From Nisaea acidiphila (GTDB lineage: Bacteria; Pseudomonadota; Alphaproteobacteria; Thalassobaculales; Thalassobaculaceae), in contig NZ_CP102480.1 in assembly GCF_024662015.1 (NCBI RefSeq), positions 434,001 to 498,000 on the forward strand: a stretch of DNA of 64,000 nucleotides, read 5' to 3'. Positions 54,245-63,834 of the stretch are shown here, one piece after another; the first letter of the stretch is position 1, and the number at the start of each line of letters is the position of its first letter. The position numbers and the translations under genes were made by a program. The notes under the pieces are model-generated. The model was not told the origin of the DNA. It was given only the letters and a program-made list of their open reading frames with translations, and did no database searches.

Positions 54245-54598
54245 TCAGCGAGCCACCGGCTTCTGCAGGTCACCAAGACGTTTCGGATTGCGGTTCACGA
54301 TCGTCATGGTCTGCTGGGCGAGCCGCCGGCGCACCGCGGAGGCGAGCACGCGTGCCGCCCTCGGCGCCAGATGCAGATCCGGGCCCACGATGGATTTCAG
54401 ACCGCTGTCGAACCAGTTAGCCGTTCCGGATTCGCTTGAGAGTGCATGTGCGACGATGGCGAGTTCGCCCACACTCGCGGTCCGCAGACTGGAGGGCCAC
54501 GCCTCACCGTCAAATCCGCGCGCCGTAATCCGTTCGTCTTCGGCAGCCTCTTCCGGCGCCGTGCCGGAAGATGGATCGGAAGTTGATAGGTCGCTCAT
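54245..54598 (-). CDS. Hypothetical protein (117 aa)
   Basis: A 117-aa soluble protein. The first 40 residues are acidic, Ser/Glu/Ala-rich and probably disordered. The C-terminus is basic and helical (RAARVLASAVRRRLAQQTMT). No family was recognised. The ATG at 54598 follows AAGGGAGA. It lies downstream of flagellin 3 on the same strand, separated by 191 nt of AT-rich repeat-bearing DNA, so co-transcription is uncertain. Confidence 0.55.
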   Translation of the reverse strand: MSDLSTSDPSSGTAPEEAAEDERITARGFDGEAWPSSLRTASVGELAIVAHALSSESGTANWFDSGLKSIVGPDLHLAPRAARVLASAVRRRLAQQTMTIVNRNPKRLGDLQKPVAR

Positions 54599-54712
54599 GT
54601 CCGGTCTCCCTTCTGGAAACAAGGTACATTTCAGCGCGCCGGCATTCTGCTTGGCTGATTTCCGCGAAATGTTGGGAAATGTTAAGCAGCGTCAGGATCG
54701 ACTTCAACAATT

Positions 54713-54763
54713 TTATCTTTAATAAATCAAATAATTAGAAAGCGATTTATCTTTAATTTTATC
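54713..54763. repeat. AT-rich block with three AAAGATAAA repeats
   Basis: On the minus strand, AAAGATAAA occurs three times between flagellin 3 and the 117-aa gene. Two copies are within about 15 nt of each other and one is about 35 nt away. The block is much AT-richer than its surroundings. No stable terminator stem was found. It could be a protein-binding site, a promoter region or a weak terminator. Confidence 0.45.
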
Positions 54764-54789
54764 TTTATTCTATCAACCACGGCGATAGC

Positions 54790-55617
54790 TCAGGAAAACA
54801 GGCCGAGAAGCGCGCTGGGGCGCTGGTTGGCGATGGACAGCGTCTGGGTCGAAAGCTGCTGCTGCACCTGTACCGCCGTCAATTCTGCCGCACTTCGCGC
54901 CATATCCGCGTCGACAATGTTCCCCAATCCCTCCTCCGCCGCATCCGACAGAGACTCATTGAAGCCGATCTGCGAGTCGATGAAACGGGCCGACGCCGCA
55001 AGCCCCGCCAGCGCATTGGCAACCGTATCGATCGCCTCGACCACGTAACCGTCGGACGCTTCCGAATTCGCAACATTGTCGAGATTCGCATCTGCGTTGC
55101 CGAATTGCAGATCGATCGCGCTGATCTGGTAATTGTCGATCGTAAAGGTCCCACCGCCGATATTGGTCAGCACGGTCATGGCAGAAGATCCGTTCACGAT
55201 GAGGTTCTTGTCGTTGAACCGCGCGTTATTGACGAGACTGTCGAACTGGTCGCGAAGCGCGAGGAAGTCCCGTGCGACGATGGATCTCTGCTGTGCCGTC
55301 AGGCCCTCGTTTCGGCCCTGAACGGTCTTTTCCCGCATGTCGGTCAGCACATTGGAAACGCCGGTCGCAGCGGCGAGCGCGACCTGGATCACACCGCGCG
55401 CTGTATGAAGACCCTGGTTCACGGCCTTATAAGCGGCAAGCTCCGCTCTCAGCCCTTGGGCAATCGCGAAATTCGAGGCGCCGACTTCCGCACCTGTCAC
55501 TTTCAGGCCGGACGAGACCCGATTCTGCACGGTTTCAACCTTGCGATTGATCGCATTGAGGGTGCGCAGCGCTGTGAAAGCGCTCGTGTTGGTCCGGATC
55601 GAATTCTCTACGGCCAC
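54790..55617 (-). CDS. Flagellin 3 (275 aa, isolated locus)
   Basis: A third flagellin about 52 kb from the other two. The N-terminal helix VENSIRTNTSAFTALRTLN and the C-terminal IANQRPSALLGLFS are conserved. The middle differs clearly from flagellins 1 and 2. Starting at GTG 55617 gives MAVENSIRT, the normal flagellin N-terminus, and exactly 275 aa like the other two. A TTG at 55662 is rejected. The leader lacks the shared 14-nt box and the stacked hairpins of flagellins 1 and 2, so control probably differs. Confidence 0.93.
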   Translation of the reverse strand: MAVENSIRTNTSAFTALRTLNAINRKVETVQNRVSSGLKVTGAEVGASNFAIAQGLRAELAAYKAVNQGLHTARGVIQVALAAATGVSNVLTDMREKTVQGRNEGLTAQQRSIVARDFLALRDQFDSLVNNARFNDKNLIVNGSSAMTVLTNIGGGTFTIDNYQISAIDLQFGNADANLDNVANSEASDGYVVEAIDTVANALAGLAASARFIDSQIGFNESLSDAAEEGLGNIVDADMARSAAELTAVQVQQQLSTQTLSIANQRPSALLGLFS

Positions 55618-55744
55618 GCGTACCGTCCGTTCTGGCGGTTCAGCTCCGTTCTGGAGCGACAACGTTTATTAACATTAATCGCAGTGCGGCATTAACCATT
55701 TTTTGCGTTTCGCGGCGGGCGGGCGGGAACCGTTCGGCTTCCGG

Positions 55745-56863
55745 CTAGAGGCCGAGCGCTTCTTCCGGCGGTTTGAATGCGAGACCGTGCGCGTCGGCGA
55801 CCGCTTTATAGGTCACCTCGCCGCGATGGACATTGAGCCCGTTCAACAGATGCCGGTCCTCGCCCAGCGCTTGCCGTCCCCCCTTGTCGGCAAGCGCCAG
55901 CACGAATGGCAGCGTCGCGTTGTTGAGCGCAAAGGTAGAGGTCCGCGCGACGCCGCCCGGCATGTTGGCGACACAATAGTGCACGACATCGTCGATCAGG
56001 TAGGTCGGCTCCCGGTGCGTGGTCGGCTTCGACGTCTCGAAACAGCCGCCCTGGTCGATGGCGACATCGACGAGAACGGCCCCACGGCGCATTTTCGCGA
56101 CATGCTCCCGGGTCACCAGTTTCGGCGCCGCGGCACCCGGCACCAGCACCGCGCCGACCACGAGATCCGCCTGCAGGACATGCTCCTCGATCGCATCCAC
56201 CGTCGAGTAGATCGTGTTCAGCATCGGCCCGAACTGGAGGTCCAACTCGTAGAGCCGCTCCAGGTTCCGGTCGATCACCGTCACCTTGGCCTCGAGACCC
56301 ATCGCCATTCGCGCGGCGTTTGTGCCAACCACCCCGCCGCCGATCACCACGACATTGCCGGCCGGAACCCCCGGTACGCCTCCGAGCAACGTCCCGCTGC
56401 CGCCCTGTGCCTTCTCGAGGCAATGGGCGCCCGCCTGGATCGCCATCCGGCCTGCCACCTCGCTCATCGGGGCCAAGAGCGGCAGACCGCCCCGCGCACT
56501 GGTGACGGTTTCGTAGGCGATCGCGATACAGCCGCTCTCGACGAGCGCGGTGGTCTGCGGCAGGTCGGGAGCGAGGTGCAGGTAAGTGAAGAGGATCTGC
56601 CCCTCTCGCAGCATTTCGCACTCGACCGCCTGCGGTTCCTTCACCATCACGATCATGTCGGCGCGCCGGAAAATCTCCCCGGCGGTGTCCGCGATCTCCG
56701 CGCCCGCCGCGACATACTGATCGTCGTCGAGACCGATGCCGTAGCCGGCATGGGTCTCGACAAGGACCTTGTGCCCGTGATGAACGAGCTCGCGAACGCT
56801 GGACGGGATCAGGCCGACCCGGTTCTCATCCGTCTTGATCTCCTTCGGAACGCCTACCAGCAT
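55745..56863 (-). CDS. ald: Alanine dehydrogenase
   Basis: A 372-aa NAD-dependent enzyme interconverting L-alanine and pyruvate plus ammonia. It starts [20 protein letters not shown], with substrate residues in [15 protein letters not shown] and MVKEPQAVE. The NAD site is [20 protein letters not shown]. The catalytic His/Asp region includes [19 protein letters not shown]. The ATG at 56863 has GGGAGG upstream; a longer frame to 56932 is rejected. Length is exactly typical. Confidence 0.96.
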   Translation of the reverse strand: MLVGVPKEIKTDENRVGLIPSSVRELVHHGHKVLVETHAGYGIGLDDDQYVAAGAEIADTAGEIFRRADMIVMVKEPQAVECEMLREGQILFTYLHLAPDLPQTTALVESGCIAIAYETVTSARGGLPLLAPMSEVAGRMAIQAGAHCLEKAQGGSGTLLGGVPGVPAGNVVVIGGGVVGTNAARMAMGLEAKVTVIDRNLERLYELDLQFGPMLNTIYSTVDAIEEHVLQADLVVGAVLVPGAAAPKLVTREHVAKMRRGAVLVDVAIDQGGCFETSKPTTHREPTYLIDDVVHYCVANMPGGVARTSTFALNNATLPFVLALADKGGRQALGEDRHLLNGLNVHRGEVTYKAVADAHGLAFKPPEEALGL

Positions 56864-57017
56864 CTCATGCCTCCCTTTCCGGCAATGATTCTCGCCTGGA
56901 TCCTGTGTCTGCCTCACCCGCATGGCTGTCAAGTTAGACAGTCTTACACGCGCAGAAGCTGCCCTTATCCGGTCGCAAAAAAGTCATCTTTGAGCGCAAG
57001 GATTTCCTTTGTCAGGT

Positions 57018-57046
57018 ATGTGAACACCCAATACGATGGTTCACAT
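57018..57046. promoter_or_regulatory. Inverted repeat upstream of the small membrane protein gene
   Basis: ATGTGAAC (57018-57025) and GTTCACAT (57039-57046) are perfect 8-bp arms separated by 13 nt. They lie between ald and the 35-aa gene and could be an operator for either. There is no T-run, so a terminator is unlikely. Confidence 0.45.
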
Positions 57047-57102
57047 GAAAGGGCTGCTTTTCGTCTTCCTGGGAGTTGGCGAAGTGGCATGGGGAGAGGG
57101 TC

Positions 57103-57210
57103 ATGGCCGTCGAAACGTATAACCTGAAGCGTTCCTGCGTCATTCTTGGCGCGATCGTTCTGAACGTTCTCGTCTGGCTCAGCGCGGCATTGCCGGGTCT
57201 GGTCGTCTAG
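57103..57210 (+). CDS. Small single-span membrane protein (35 aa)
   Basis: A 35-aa frame: MAVETYNLKRSCVILGAIVL continuing as a hydrophobic helix up to LPGLVV. Residues about 12-34 form one membrane segment, after a short polar head with Lys-Arg (positive inside). A strong GAGAGGG Shine-Dalgarno lies just before the ATG. A 28-codon frame (57036-57122) overlaps its start and may couple translation. No family was recognised. Confidence 0.5.
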   Translation: MAVETYNLKRSCVILGAIVLNVLVWLSAALPGLVV

Positions 57211-57345
57211 ACTGCTCGGGGAGGCACCGCCTCTTACCCTGTTCATTTATTTGCGGACGGGGTTCGCCGGAATACCGTGCTCAGGCTGGAAGCTGTCCCG
57301 GATCGGGATTAGGCTCTCCCGGTTTGGTTTTCCGGAGCGTTCTTC

Positions 57346-58512
57346 ATGTATCGTCATATTATCGTCGGCCGCGGACTGATCGGCTCTGCCGCCGCACGGC
57401 ATCTGTCTGCCTGGCAGGACGGCGTGGCCGTTGTCGGCCCCGACGAGCCGGAGTACCGGCTGAGCCATGACGGTGTGTTCGCGAGCCACTATGACGAAGG
57501 GCGCCTGACCCGGATCTACGACCCGGCACCGGAATGGTCGCTGACCGCGGCGCGCTCCATTGCCCGCTACCCCGAGATCGAGGCCGAGAGCGGGGTCGAT
57601 TTCTTCACATCCGCGGGCTACCTCGGGATCGTCGGCTCGGAAGACATAGAGACGAAACCCGCAGTGGCCCTCGCACGCGAAAACGGAGGCAACACCACCG
57701 CTATCGACGCTTCCACGATGCGCGAGCTCTATCCCTTTTTGTCTCTTCCCAATGATTGCGCCGGGATTCGGGAAACCGAGACCGCTGGCTATGTCAGTCC
57801 GCGGTCCCTTGTCCGGGCGCAGACCAGAGTTGCGGAGAAGAACGGCGCCGAAATCATCCGAGCAGCCGCGAAATCGCTCGACGTCCGGGGCTCGACGGTC
57901 GCGGTGACGACAGACGACGGCCGCACCCTTGAGGCGGAACGCGTGCTGATCGCGACCGGTGGCTATACCGATGCCTGCAAGCTCCTGCCGCGCCCGCTGG
58001 CGCTCACGGTCTACGGACGGACGGTGGTTCTGTTCCGGGTGACCGACGCCGCGGCGGAAGTACTGGAGGGCATGCCGACCATCATCGACAAGTTCGCAGG
58101 CTCCTACATCCTGCCGCCGATCCGCTATCCGGACGGGCACGCCTATGTGAAGATCGGGATCGGAACCGAAGCGGACACCCAGCTGAAATCGCTTGCCGAC
58201 CTGGACGGCTGGTTCAAGTCGACGGGTTCGGAGCGCAACCGGATCGAGTTCACAGATGTGATCGAACGGCTGATCCCGGTGCTGAAGGAATGCCCGGAGC
58301 GGCATACCGACACCTGCGTGACGACCTACAGCAAGTCCGGCCTGCCCTATATCGATTTCGTCGCGGGCGACCATCTCGCTGTCGCGGTCGCCGGTAATGG
58401 CAAGGGCGCGAAAGGGTCGGACGATTGGGGCTATGCCGCCGCCCGCCTGATGGAGGGCGGCGAATGGGACCACCCGATCCCGCGCTACAGGCTGAAGGCC
58501 AGCTTCGCCTGA
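57346..58512 (+). CDS. FAD-dependent oxidoreductase (DAO/sarcosine oxidase-like)
   Basis: A 388-aa DAO-family protein. The FAD motif HIIVGRGLIGSAAARHLSAW begins at residue 4. The middle has VLIATGGYTDACKLLP. The C-terminus has VAVAGNGKGAKGSDDWGYAA, where the flavin-binding loop would normally read GxxGHG. Monomeric sarcosine oxidase and N-methyl amino acid oxidases are the nearest type; the substrate is unknown. It is convergent with the TPP-enzyme gene (3-nt gap). Confidence 0.85.
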   Translation: MYRHIIVGRGLIGSAAARHLSAWQDGVAVVGPDEPEYRLSHDGVFASHYDEGRLTRIYDPAPEWSLTAARSIARYPEIEAESGVDFFTSAGYLGIVGSEDIETKPAVALARENGGNTTAIDASTMRELYPFLSLPNDCAGIRETETAGYVSPRSLVRAQTRVAEKNGAEIIRAAAKSLDVRGSTVAVTTDDGRTLEAERVLIATGGYTDACKLLPRPLALTVYGRTVVLFRVTDAAAEVLEGMPTIIDKFAGSYILPPIRYPDGHAYVKIGIGTEADTQLKSLADLDGWFKSTGSERNRIEFTDVIERLIPVLKECPERHTDTCVTTYSKSGLPYIDFVAGDHLAVAVAGNGKGAKGSDDWGYAAARLMEGGEWDHPIPRYRLKASFA

Positions 58513-58515
58513 GGC

Positions 58516-60891
58516 TTAGAGCGCCATCGGCGTGCCGCGGGCGGTATCGACGCAGGCCGCCGCCACCGCATCCATGATCGCCTCGGCATCGATTCCGTGA
58601 GTCTGATAAAGATCCGGCAGATCGCCCGACTGGCCGAACCCGGTCACGCCGAGCGGGAACAGACGCCGTCCGAGGGCACTGCCGATCCAGCTGAGGGTCG
58701 CCGGATGGCCGTCCTGCACGGTGACGATCCGGACCTCCGGACCGAGCTCGCCCATGAGCTTCTCCAGATGCGATTTCGGCAGGTCCGGCCGGCGGATACG
58801 GGCCTGCCAGCCAGAGTAAAGCCGGTCGGCGCTGGTGACCGCCAGCACGCCGACACCCGGCAATTCCTCTTCCAGCATCTCGCAGGCCTGCAGCACTTCG
58901 GGCGCCACAGCCCCGGTGAAAACGATCACCGCAGGTGCGTCCTGGCCCGGCTCGCGCAGCCAGTAGCCGCCCGAGACGATATCCTCGCGCAGATCCGCCG
59001 TGATCGAGCGTTCCGGCTGTTCCAGCGGGCGGGTCGAGAGCCGGAGATAGACCGCGCCGCCGTCATCGGCCTGCATATGCGCGAAGCCCCAGCCCATGAT
59101 CTCCGCCAGCTCGTCCGTATAGGCCGGCTCGAAAGAGGTCAGGCCGGGCTGCCCCATGCCGATCAGCGGCGTCGAGACCGACTGATGCGCGCCGCCTTCC
59201 GGTGCCAGCGAGATGCCTGACGGGGTCGCCACCACCATGAAGCGGGCGCCCTGGTAGCAGGCATAGTTCAGGCTATCGAGCCCGCGCTGGATGAAGGGAT
59301 CGTAGAGTGTGCCGACCGGCAGCAGCCGCGTGCCGAAAAGCGGGCCGGAAAGGCCGAGCGCCGCCAGCATGATGAAGAGATTGCTCTCGGCGATGCCGAG
59401 CTCGAAATGCTGTCCACCGCCGTGGCGCAGCCATTTCTGCGCCGAGGCCACCTTCTCGTCGCGGAAGACGTCGTTCCGCATGTCGAGGCTGAAGATACCG
59501 CGCTGGTTCACCCAGGGACCGAGATTGGTCGAGACCGTCACGTCCGGCGAGGTCGTCACCAGCCTTGAGGCAAGCGCGGAATTGCCGCGGGCGAGCTCGT
59601 TCAGAACGGCGCCGAAAGCCTGCTGGGTCGAGGTCCGGGACTGCTTCTTGATCGCGAGGCTGTCCGGCAGCTCGACCTTGTCCGCCTGATGAATACGCGA
59701 GCCGCCCCGGTTGAAGGAAACGCCGGCGATATAATCCCGCACCTCTTCCTTCGGCATTTCCAGATGTGCGAAAGGATCCCATTCCCCGCCTTCCGGTACA
59801 CCCATATGGCTGCGGAACATCTCCATCTGATCCGGTGTCATCAGCCCCGCGTGGTTGTCTTTGTGACCCGCGAGCGGCGTGTTGAAGCCCTTGACCGTGT
59901 AGGCGATGAAACATTGCGGACTGTCGTCCTTCACGCCGTGGAAGGCGTCCAGGACGGCCTCCATGTCGTGTCCCGCGAGATTGGTCATCAGCTCATGCAG
60001 GGCATGGTCGTCATGGTCGTCGAGGATCGCCTTGATCCCCTTCACGCCGTGCAGATCCCTCTTCAGATGCTCGCGCCAGCTCCCCTCGCCTCCCGACTGG
60101 CCCTTGAAGGTCAGGGCGCTGTAGAGATCGTTCGGGCACTCATCGATCCAGTTCTCCAGCGCCTCGCCGCCCGGAAGCTCGAACACGCGCTGCAGCTTCT
60201 TGCCGTATTTCAGCATGTTGACGTTCCAGTCGACGGTTCCGAAGAACTGCCGGATCTTCTGAAACAGGCCGTCGGAGACCACGCCGTCGAGGCTCTGGCG
60301 GTTGTAGTCGATCACCCACCAGAGGTTCCGGACGTCGTATTTCCAGCCCTCGAGCATGGCCTCGTAGATATTGCCTTCGTCGAGCTCGGCATCGCCCATG
60401 ATCGAGATCATGCGGCCGGCCGGCTGCTGCTGCAGGCCCTGGTCCTGGATCAGGTGATGCAGGCGGACATAGTCCTGCACCATCGAGGCGAAAAGCGTCA
60501 TCGCAACGCCGAGACCGACGGAGCCGGTGGAGAAATCCACCTCGTCCCGGTCCTTTGTGCGGGACGGATAGGATTGCGCCCCGCCAAGCGACCGGAAGCG
60601 CTCCAACGCGGACTGGTCCTGCCGTCCCATCATGTACTGGATAGCGTGGAAGATGGGACTCGCATGGGGCTTCACCGCCACCCGGTCCTGCGGCTTCAGC
60701 ACGTCGAAATAGAGTGCCGTCATCAGGGTCGCGACGGAGGCGCAGGATGCCTGGTGCCCGCCGACCTTGATACCGTCGCGCGAGGGGCGGATGTGGTTGG
60801 CATTGTGGATCATCCACATCGCCAGCCAGAGCACTTTTTTCTCCAGCACGCGCAGGGTCTCGATCTTGTTTTGCGGTTCCACCAAGCCCAT
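58516..60891 (-). CDS. AceE/transketolase-like TPP enzyme
   Basis: A 791-aa thiamine-diphosphate enzyme. The TPP-binding motif is SIMGDAELDEGNIYEAMLEG with a downstream WWVIDYNRQSLDGV, as in homodimeric pyruvate dehydrogenase E1 (AceE). The pyrimidine domain has FELGIAESNLFIMLAALGLS and the TPSGISLAPEGGAHQS region. It is about 100 residues shorter than E. coli AceE. No E2/E3 genes are nearby, so it may be a stand-alone transketolase-like or 2-oxoacid enzyme. The ATG at 60891 is used. Confidence 0.85.
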   Translation of the reverse strand: MGLVEPQNKIETLRVLEKKVLWLAMWMIHNANHIRPSRDGIKVGGHQASCASVATLMTALYFDVLKPQDRVAVKPHASPIFHAIQYMMGRQDQSALERFRSLGGAQSYPSRTKDRDEVDFSTGSVGLGVAMTLFASMVQDYVRLHHLIQDQGLQQQPAGRMISIMGDAELDEGNIYEAMLEGWKYDVRNLWWVIDYNRQSLDGVVSDGLFQKIRQFFGTVDWNVNMLKYGKKLQRVFELPGGEALENWIDECPNDLYSALTFKGQSGGEGSWREHLKRDLHGVKGIKAILDDHDDHALHELMTNLAGHDMEAVLDAFHGVKDDSPQCFIAYTVKGFNTPLAGHKDNHAGLMTPDQMEMFRSHMGVPEGGEWDPFAHLEMPKEEVRDYIAGVSFNRGGSRIHQADKVELPDSLAIKKQSRTSTQQAFGAVLNELARGNSALASRLVTTSPDVTVSTNLGPWVNQRGIFSLDMRNDVFRDEKVASAQKWLRHGGGQHFELGIAESNLFIMLAALGLSGPLFGTRLLPVGTLYDPFIQRGLDSLNYACYQGARFMVVATPSGISLAPEGGAHQSVSTPLIGMGQPGLTSFEPAYTDELAEIMGWGFAHMQADDGGAVYLRLSTRPLEQPERSITADLREDIVSGGYWLREPGQDAPAVIVFTGAVAPEVLQACEMLEEELPGVGVLAVTSADRLYSGWQARIRRPDLPKSHLEKLMGELGPEVRIVTVQDGHPATLSWIGSALGRRLFPLGVTGFGQSGDLPDLYQTHGIDAEAIMDAVAAACVDTARGTPMAL

Positions 60892-61087
60892 GACGTTCCC
60901 AATCAGACGGTCGTTGATTGGGCGAATATGCTGTCGACGAAATAAAGTGTCGATAGGGGGACCGGAAATAACAAGATTCGAACCGAAGCAGTTCCCCTAG
61001 CACCTGCTATTGGCTGCGAGAACGGGACTTTGACTAAAATCCGTTCCTGACGGGACAAACCAGCAGATCGGACCGATCCGCCGCTCC

Positions 61088-61708
61088 CTACTTTGTCTCG
61101 CAATCAACGAAAACGGCGACCTGGGGGTGGTAGCGACCGACCACGGAAAAGAGTTCACGCCACCAGCTCGGAGGACGAACGGTCTCATGCGCGTTTTCGC
61201 CGGTCGGCAGCAGAGCCTGCGCTGGATAGCATGCGACCGCGGCATAGACGAACTTGCGTGCCTGCGAATACAGCTCCTCGACGACCCAGAGGAGATCCGA
61301 CTCGGGAATATGCTCCAGCACATCCGTGCAAATGACCCCGTCCGACTGCATCGCCGGCAACTCGGAGAAATCGGGAACGCCCGGATCGTAGAGCCGGATC
61401 TCGGAAACACCCCAATAGTCCTGAACCGACCCGGTTTTACCGTTCTTGTCGCGAAGCTGGACAGAGCGGTACTGCAGACCTTTGCCACAGCCGTAATCCA
61501 GGACCGTTTCCGCTTCGTGCTTTTGCACAAGTTCGCGAACGCGCGGAAGATGGTTGAGAATCTGCTGCCCCGGATAGGCTTCCGCCGCGGCAACCCGCAC
61601 TTCACCGTTCCCGGTATCCCGCACAAACCCCTCGGCATGCATCGTCTTGTAGAGCGCCAGAAGTTCGAGATAACGGGGGCTTGGATTCGAGCGGCTGTAT
61701 GAATGCAT
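61088..61708 (-). CDS. SAM-dependent methyltransferase-like protein
   Basis: A 206-aa class I methyltransferase-like protein. Motif I is VLDYGCGKGLQYRSV. The acidic/aromatic motif IV region is GVICTDVLEHIPESDLLWVV. The C-terminus contains PPSWWRELFSVVGRYHPQVA. The ATG at 61708 is chosen; a longer frame to 61816 overlaps the upstream ABC gene. It follows that gene by 35 nt and may be in its operon. The substrate is unknown. Confidence 0.8.
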   Translation of the reverse strand: MHSYSRSNPSPRYLELLALYKTMHAEGFVRDTGNGEVRVAAAEAYPGQQILNHLPRVRELVQKHEAETVLDYGCGKGLQYRSVQLRDKNGKTGSVQDYWGVSEIRLYDPGVPDFSELPAMQSDGVICTDVLEHIPESDLLWVVEELYSQARKFVYAAVACYPAQALLPTGENAHETVRPPSWWRELFSVVGRYHPQVAVFVDCETK

Positions 61709-61743
61709 CACGCGGTTCGCCTCAGAGTTCACCGACAACAGGC

Positions 61744-63591
61744 TTAGGCGCTCGATCCAGCGACGTCCAGTTCCCTGACGTCGGCTCCGGTTTCTTCCCG
61801 CATCTGTTCTCGCCACATTGCCGCATAGATGCCGTCCCGCGCGAGCAGTTCGGTGTGGCTGCCCCGTTCGGAGATTTCTCCGTCGCGCAGCACGATGATT
61901 TCGTCGGCATCAATCACAGTCGAGAGCCGGTGAGCGATGATCAGGGTCGTATAGTTGTGGCTGACCTCGGAGAGGCTGCTCTGGATCGCCTTCTCCGTCT
62001 GGCTGTCCAGCGCCGAGGTCGCCTCGTCGAAGAGGAAAATCTTCGGCCGCTTCAGGAGTGTGCGGGCGATCGCGACGCGCTGTTTCTCGCCGCCCGAAAG
62101 CTTCAGGCCGCGCTCGCCGACCGTGGTCTCGTACCCCTCCGGCAGCCCCAAGACAAAATCGTGGATGCTGGCGAGCCGCGCCGCCTCCTCGACCTCTTCC
62201 CGGCTCGCCGACGGACGGCCGTAGGCGATGTTGTAGTAGATCGAGTCGTTGAAGAGGACCGTGTCCTGCGGAACGATTCCGATCGCACGCCTGAGACTGT
62301 CCTGGGTCACGGTGCGAATGTCCTGACCGTCGATCCGGATCGCGCCGCTGTCGATATCGTAGAAACGGAACAGCAGGCGCGAAATGGTTGACTTGCCGGC
62401 GCCGCTCGGCCCGACCAGCGCAACGCTCTTCCCGGCCGGGACCTCGAAACTGATCCCCTTCAGGATCGGCCGCGCCGCGGAATAGCCAAACTTCACGTCC
62501 TCGAAGCGCACTTCCCCCTTGTCGACCACAAGCTCGGCCGCGTCCGGCGCGTCCTCGATTTCCCGTTCCTCATCCAACAGCCGGAACATCTGCTCCATGT
62601 CGGTCAGCGACTGCTTGATCTCGCGGTAGACGAAACCGAGAAAGTTGAGCGGCAGATAGAGCTGGATCAGGTATGTGTTCACCATGACGAAATCGCCGAC
62701 CGTCGCCCGGCCCGCCGCGATGTCTCCGCCGGCAAGGATCATCACCAGCGTCAGACCGGCCGCGATGATGCCGCCCTGCCCGACATTGACCAGCGAGAGA
62801 CTGGTCCTGCTCTGTACCGCGGCATCCTCGTAGGAGCGCATGGACCGGTCGAAACGCTCTTCCTCGTGCCGCTCGTTGCCGAAATACTTCACCGTCTCGT
62901 AGTTCAGCAGACTGTCGATGGCCCGCGTCGTGGCGCGATTGTCCATCGAGTTCATGCGCCGGCGGAACTTCAGCCGCCATTCCGTGACCAGCGTGGTGAA
63001 GAGGATGTAGGAGCCGATCGTCCCGAAGGTGACCACCGCATAGCGGTAGTCGAACATCGCCCAGAGGATCCCGCAGACGAGCAGGATCTCGAACAGGGTC
63101 GGCAGAATGTTGAACAGCATGAAGTTCAGCAGGAACTCGATTGCCTTCGTGCCCCGGTCGATCACCCGCGAGATGCCGCCGGTCTGCCGGTCGAGATGGA
63201 AGCGCAGGGAAAGCTGATGCAGGTGCCGGAAGGTCTTTAACGCCGCCATCCGGATGGCCCGCTGGGCGACCCGCGCAAAGAAGAACTCCCGAAGCTGTGC
63301 GAAGGCCTGTTGCCCCAGCCGCGTCAGGCCGTAGGCAAGGATGATCCAGATCAGCACCGTGAAATCGAAGGCACCGCCCGAAATCAGGTCCACCGCGTCC
63401 TTGTACAGCAGCGGAACATAGACCGACGCTCCCTTGGCAAGAGCGAGACACAGCAATGCGATCACCACGCGCGCGCGCATCTCGAACTGCCCCTGCGGCC
63501 ACAGATAAGGCAGCAGCGTCTTGATGGTCTGGATATCGGCCGTCGCCGGGGCGTCAGACTCGGTGAGATTGGCGGTCGGTCGGCGAGGCAT
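61744..63591 (-). CDS. Atm1-type ABC exporter (half-transporter)
   Basis: A 615-aa half-transporter. The membrane domain is residues about 40-330, with FFFARVAQRAIRMAALKTFR and LRFHLDRQTGGISRVIDRGT typical of the Atm1/HMT1 group. The ATPase has Walker A VGPSGAGKSTISRLLFR, signature KLSGGEKQRVAIAR and Walker B IFLFDEATSALD. Atm1 relatives export glutathione-linked sulfur or metal conjugates. The ATG at 63591 has GGAA upstream; a longer frame to 63816 is rejected as unlike the family. The methyltransferase gene follows. Confidence 0.93.
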   Translation of the reverse strand: MPRRPTANLTESDAPATADIQTIKTLLPYLWPQGQFEMRARVVIALLCLALAKGASVYVPLLYKDAVDLISGGAFDFTVLIWIILAYGLTRLGQQAFAQLREFFFARVAQRAIRMAALKTFRHLHQLSLRFHLDRQTGGISRVIDRGTKAIEFLLNFMLFNILPTLFEILLVCGILWAMFDYRYAVVTFGTIGSYILFTTLVTEWRLKFRRRMNSMDNRATTRAIDSLLNYETVKYFGNERHEEERFDRSMRSYEDAAVQSRTSLSLVNVGQGGIIAAGLTLVMILAGGDIAAGRATVGDFVMVNTYLIQLYLPLNFLGFVYREIKQSLTDMEQMFRLLDEEREIEDAPDAAELVVDKGEVRFEDVKFGYSAARPILKGISFEVPAGKSVALVGPSGAGKSTISRLLFRFYDIDSGAIRIDGQDIRTVTQDSLRRAIGIVPQDTVLFNDSIYYNIAYGRPSASREEVEEAARLASIHDFVLGLPEGYETTVGERGLKLSGGEKQRVAIARTLLKRPKIFLFDEATSALDSQTEKAIQSSLSEVSHNYTTLIIAHRLSTVIDADEIIVLRDGEISERGSHTELLARDGIYAAMWREQMREETGADVRELDVAGSSA

Positions 63592-63834
63592 AGGATTTCC
63601 AGTCGGACGGCGCGGCAATGAGGACCGCTTGTTTATTTGTTCGATAAATATGGAACTATTTAGCAGGTGCGCAAGCCTACCTCTGTCGAGCCGCTCCGAG
63701 AACCCGCGACGCGATCGAAGTGCCATAGGCCACAGTTCGAAGTATCCGACTTCGATATTCTGGGCAACCGATGCAAGGTCCGGCTTTGTCCCCATCCCGC
63801 AGCGGACCTGCTCCACGATCCAGGAGGGACCCCT

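Noticed and set aside
57222-57234. GAGGC/GCCTC hairpin after the 35-aa gene
   Set aside because: A 5-bp stem without a T-run is too weak to call a terminator.
60951-60965. Sequence resembling a reversed tRNA T-loop (GGTTCGAATC on the minus strand)
   Set aside because: The flanking bases do not pair into a T-stem, and no acceptor or anticodon arm can be formed.
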